A stretch of 64,000 nt of DNA from Gossypium raimondii (lineage: Eukaryota; Streptophyta; Magnoliopsida; Malvales; Malvaceae), in contig NC_068569.1 of NCBI RefSeq assembly GCF_025698545.1, forward strand, positions 3,348,001 to 3,412,000, read 5' to 3'. Made by a program: the position numbers and the translations under genes. Every line of letters begins with the position of its first letter. The first letter of the stretch is position 1. Shown here in pieces: positions 59,848 to 64,000 of the stretch. The notes under the pieces are model-generated. The model searched no databases. It was not told the DNA's origin and saw nothing but the letters and a program-made list of their open reading frames with translations.

Positions 59848-61963
59848 AATGTAACAATCCAAATTTCAAAGTGTTGTCGGAAATAATGATTCAAGACAAC
59901 CAAATTCTTTAGTATTTACAAGACAAACGTGGTTTTAAAATGATTTTTGAATTAGTAATTTATGTTTTATAATAAACTATTAGGTTTGATTGGCAAAAAC
60001 CTAGGTTAAGTGGTTTTAGAAAATGAGGTATTGAGACCTCGTTTCTATAAATCGAGCCATAAATATTTTTATAAATATTTACGGAGAGCCATTAAGGTAG
60101 TAGTAAAGTTTCGTTAGAAAATTTTAACGTTTTGGTAGTTAATTAATTAAAAATGACTAAATTGAAAAAGGTGCAAAACTTGCTAATTAAAAGAAATAGA
60201 GATTAAATGACTTAAATGGTAAATAAAGAGGACTTAAAGAGTAAATAGAAACAAATGGGATAGTTGAGGCGGCATAAGCAAAGAAAAATAATAAAATCAT
60301 GTGATTTAAGGGCAAAATTGAAAATAAAATAAAATAAAAATAGCCAAAATGGGATTTAAGAGTTTCTAGACAATTTCTTCTCCAATTTTCTGTCAAAAAA
60401 CACCATTGAAGAGCTCTTAAAGCTGGTTTTAATATTTTAGCTTCATGGGAGTTTAATTCTTGCATTTCTCTTATAATTTTTGTGTTTTTAAGACTTTTAC
60501 AATTAGGTCCAACTAATTGTTACCTTAGTTTTTATTTTATTGAGAATTTTGAAAATTACCATTGACAAATACTGGTTGTTTTGATTAAATAACATGGATT
60601 TAGAGCTTTAATTTTGTTGTATGATGATTTTAAAAAGTGATTTTGTTAGATGTTGATTTTAAGACAAAAGTGTGAAAAGGTTGAATATTAGGGTTTGATA
60701 TTAAATTTTTGTTTATCAAGGGCTGTATGATAGCCTAGAATATTTAGATAAAATATCAATTAATAAAAATTATTTCATTTGATAGACTAATTAGTTAAGG
60801 GACCTGAATTGCAAAATTTGTAAAAGTTAGGGCAATTGTGTAAATTTGAAAATTTGAGGGTATTAATTGTGAAGTAAATTGGAACTGAAATATATTCTAA
60901 TGAATTAGTAATTTTATATTTAGATCAAAAGCCCGTAGATACTCGTGAAAAAGGAAAATTAGCAGAATAGTCCCTAAACTTCTGCAAATCTTACAATTTA
61001 ACCTAGGTAAGTTTGTACGGTTAAAATTTAATATATATATTGAATTGATAAATGGTATTATGTATTTATTCATATCTATTTGTTGAAAGTGAAATATTTT
61101 TAAAGTTATGAATTTAAATTGAATGTTCGAAACGAATGAAGCGCGAGATTTGAGTACATTCAGCATTCGTCGAATTGACGACATTGGAGGAAAATGTGGA
61201 AAATTACCCAAGTAAATCAAGGTTCAACATTTGTTGCTAAATTTCGTTTTTACTTTCCGTTTAGCTCTCACGAGCTTCTGTTTAACCCTTATGGGTTTTC
61301 ATTCAACTCTTTTAAGCTTTTGTTTAACCCTTATGGGTTTTCGTTCAGCTCTTACGAGCTTCCATAAGGGTTTCTGTTTAGCTCTCATGAGCTTTTGTCA
61401 GCCTGCGGGCTTTAGAAAATGATGTACTCTTATCCGTAAGCCGTTCTCCGATTTGGTAAGATTTGGCAAATGACTTATGTAATTGAAATTGGAAGAATTG
61501 TTGTTTATTGTTGGTTTTGATCTGAAATAAGTGTATTCATCATTTGAAGTTGTGATTGGCAGGAAGTTTACATTGAATGATTTATTTAATTAATTTGTTT
61601 TAGTTGGTTCGGTAAGATTTACGTTTAACCCATCAAACTTACTAAGCTTTATTAAGCTTACTTGTGTTGTTTAATGTCTTTGTAGGTTATCGTGAGGTCG
61701 GGAGATCAGATCAGCACATCAAGTCACACTATCCAGCTTATTCCGGTAGTTTTTGAAACGTACACTATGGTTTATATGGCATGTATAGGGTTTGTGTGGA
61801 TTTAATCAAAGTTTGTCTTGTGTAAATGTTAGTAATTGTAATTTTGCATATATATATGTTAGGTTGGATATGACATATATTGATGATGTTGGTGTGAATG
61901 ATATATGTGTTTGTGTATATTTCAATTATGGTGAACTTAGGTAGAGTTATTGGATGAATTAAA
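59848..61963 (+). mobile_element. LTR-type element related to the array family (left part)
   Basis: It opens TGTAACAATCC. It shares with the array LTR the block GAGGTATTGAGACCTCG, the CCATAAATATTT palindrome (one mismatch), AAAGTTTCGTTA, CACCATTGAAGAGCTCTTAAA and a hairpin-chain module. The rest is diverged. It is interrupted at 61964 by a solo LTR and resumes at 63473. Confidence 0.7.
61152..61429 (+). repeat. Hairpin-chain module of a second family
   Basis: Closing arms GAGTACAT (61152-61159) and ATGTACTC (61422-61429) are exact complements. Inside are hairpins CGTC-GAATT-GACG, GCTC-TCAC-GAGC, AACCC-TTAT-GGGTT (twice), GCTC-TTAC-GAGC, GCTC-TCAT-GAGC and AGCC-TGCG-GGCT. The module is followed by TTATCCGTAAGCCGTTCTCC, matching the ATTCCGTAAGACGTTCTC that follows the array internal module. 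Confidence 0.8.
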
Positions 61964-63467
61964 TGTTGGATCGCCGGCACTCCTATGGCGCAGCGGAAAA
62001 ATTTAATAATCGGCGACCCTAACCACGGATCCATGTGTGAGGAATGAATCGGGGTGAAAAGGGTTACGAAATTACCTAATGCTTGTTCTGAGTAGACAAC
62101 AACTTCTCAACAATGTTTAGTCTGATCTACAGTCGAACCAAGCCGCAATCTATCGAGATTCCGACCTCTACGTAATCCACCCAGTTGACTACGAACGGAA
62201 GAAATCCCCAAAACGGTTTTGAAAGTAATTTTTCTTTGACGGCTGTTAGACCAAAAAAAAAAGAAAAACGGGATTCTTATATCCTATTATTTTAGGGTTT
62301 TTAGGAATTAAATAAATATAATAATATTTTAAACCGAAAATTATAATTGCATTAATTATAATATAATTTCGGTAAACCATATATTTATTTGAATTCATAT
62401 GCTAACCAATTTCATGTCCTCATTATGCGTACAACAAACTTATACATAATGTGTTGGAAATTTGATTACCGAATTAAAGTAATTCTATAATTAATTTAAT
62501 TCAAGTGAAACCCAAAAATAATACCAACTATGGTTTATTCCGTTCATTTCAACTATAGGGTGTGACCCTGTAGGTTCTTGTAACGTTAGCAGTAATACTA
62601 GAACGATTCTAATGTTACAAACAATGAGTGGCATCTAGCAATGCATCATTGCTACCTAAGTCACAAGAGATCATGATTCGACATAACCTTTTTTTTTATG
62701 ATTAACCTTTTATGCAATAATCCTTAAGTCCTTTATCTCTGGATTGGACACAAGTCATGGAATAGTCACACTTGTATAGTCCATTCCATGTTCCTTGATA
62801 CCTTAAGCAGACTACAATATACAAATAAGTATGACATCTCATATCAACTTATTTGAGCATGGCCATGCATTTCTAGTCTCACTTAATCAAGTGGCCCAAG
62901 ATATTACTCCCATTATGTAGGAGGGACTTATTCTATATCGACCAACCATATCCCTCTACATCGATTGTGGTATATCCAACATCAGCCTTTATAGAACAAC
63001 CAGTTACGGTGTACGTTTGACTATATCAAAATATACTACTCACGATGTTGGGATTATGATGATCTCAAGTTTGAGGATCATATACATATTAATCACTATA
63101 AGTAATGTCGTGACAATTACATAATAATCCAGGAAACATACTCATAATGGGTCAATCCAATATGTTGTTCTCTAACACACATATTCATGCATCGATTCTG
63201 ACATTCCATATCAATGATAACTCTTTATCATCAATCAACTACATGTTAGCCTTAATGCATTATCGTTTTCCTATCTAACAATAATACTTGACTAAGGATC
63301 TTTTAAGAATAATCATATTATTCTTAGGACATTATTATAAAACAGTTTATTTATACACACGTAAAAGAAACTGAAATAATAATGGTAACGCCTTATATTA
63401 ATAAACATGATAAATCAAGTATGTTATTACAACCATCTCATGATTGATCTTTGGGCATACTCTAACA
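61964..63467 (-). mobile_element. Complete solo LTR, probably Copia-type
   Basis: 1504 bp. On the minus strand it begins TGTTAGAGTATGCCCAAAG and ends GGCGATCCAACA, so both ends are TG...CA. It is flanked on both sides by TTAAA (61959-61963 and 63468-63472), a 5-bp target duplication. No internal genes and no second LTR, so it is a recombination remnant. The Copia assignment rests on the style of the LTR start. Confidence 0.85.
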
Positions 63468-63472
63468 TTAAA

Positions 63473-63770
63473 TAGGTAAGTTTGAGTAATTGGGTATATA
63501 TAGTGATATACTATATTTAAAACATGATTTTGGATTGTTATGATTGTCTTGTTATGGTTCATTGATGTGTTTAAATGTTGTGTATAGGTTGATACTAAAA
63601 TGGGTGAGAAATGTGGCCTTAAAATGACCTATTTTCATCACACAGGCAGAGACACGGGCGTGTGTCTCAGCCGTGTGTGACACGCGGCCTAGCACTTGGG
63701 CATGTGGTTTGGCCGTGTGTTCCCTGCATCTTTAAAATTGAGAAATAGAATGCCCAGGTAGTTTCACACT
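63473..63770 (+). mobile_element. Continuation of the interrupted LTR-type element
   Basis: Resumes the AT-rich element text after the solo LTR. It includes GGGCGTGTGTCTCAGCCGTG-type words typical of Gypsy LTRs in this style of genome. Confidence 0.5.
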
Positions 63771-64000
63771 GTAATACCCCAAAAATTTTTATATTAAGAT
63801 ATTATCTTTGATATAATAAAATAAGGAAATAAAGCGACAAAAAGGGAAAATTTTGGAGTTATGTCAACATTCAGAAGTAAATTATGACATATTAGTTCAA
63901 GAAAGGATTAAATCGCAAAAGTGAGAAAAGTTTTGTTGCCCAAGAGTAAATACTCAAACTTTGAGGGGTTAAAGTGTAAATATGAAAAAATTGAAGGACT
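63771..64000 (+). mobile_element. Start of another LTR, truncated by the window
   Basis: TGTAATACCCCAAAAATTTT is a typical LTR opening. The sequence runs off the right edge. Confidence 0.5.

Overview
The window is nuclear DNA of a flowering plant. It has intron-rich genes with GT-AG splice sites, organelle-targeted enzymes, and many LTR retrotransposons. The repeat style (LTRs opening TGTAATAGCCCG or TGTAATACCCC, large non-coding LTR elements) suggests Malvaceae, most likely cotton (Gossypium). That attribution is my inference from memory of such repeats, not a database result.

Layout. (1) 1-26653 is a head-to-tail array of one non-autonomous LTR retrotransposon. LTRs of about 3.0 kb alternate with non-coding internal regions of about 1.95 kb, giving a 4.93-4.96 kb period. 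Neighbouring units share LTRs, and the array runs off the left edge. Each LTR and each internal region carries a chain of small hairpins closed by a long-range stem. (2) 26654-28560 is decayed LTR-like sequence with a roughly 48-bp minisatellite. (3) 28.6-56.0 kb is a gene island: PP2A B55 regulatory subunit (+, intact), a fragment of complex I NDUFS7 (+, broken), a two-KH-domain RNA-binding protein with a prion-like tail (+, intact), mitochondrial ATP synthase subunit g (+, one in-frame TAA), a ferrochelatase (-, several lesions), plastid serine hydroxymethyltransferase (-, intact) and a plant BABAM1/MERIT40 homologue (+, intact). A possible structured non-coding transcription unit lies at 47.0-47.7 kb. 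(4) 57.43-59.02 kb is a 1.6-kb foldback (giant palindrome) element with a nested small TIR element. (5) 59.85-64.0 kb is another LTR-type element, related to the array family and interrupted by a complete solo LTR with a TTAAA target duplication. Another LTR start is seen at 63771.

The genes are ordinary unrelated housekeeping genes and form no operon or pathway cluster. The most unusual signal is the hairpin-chain module. It occurs in the array LTR, in the array internal region and in the separate element at 61.15-61.43 kb. The closing stem (GAGTAC...GTACTC) and a 3' motif resembling CCGTAAGnCGTTCTC are kept, while the hairpins inside differ in sequence but keep base pairing. Two neighbouring genes, ATP synthase g and ferrochelatase, are both disrupted. 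In the first, the change that made the stop codon also appears to have made a frame-preserving splice donor.
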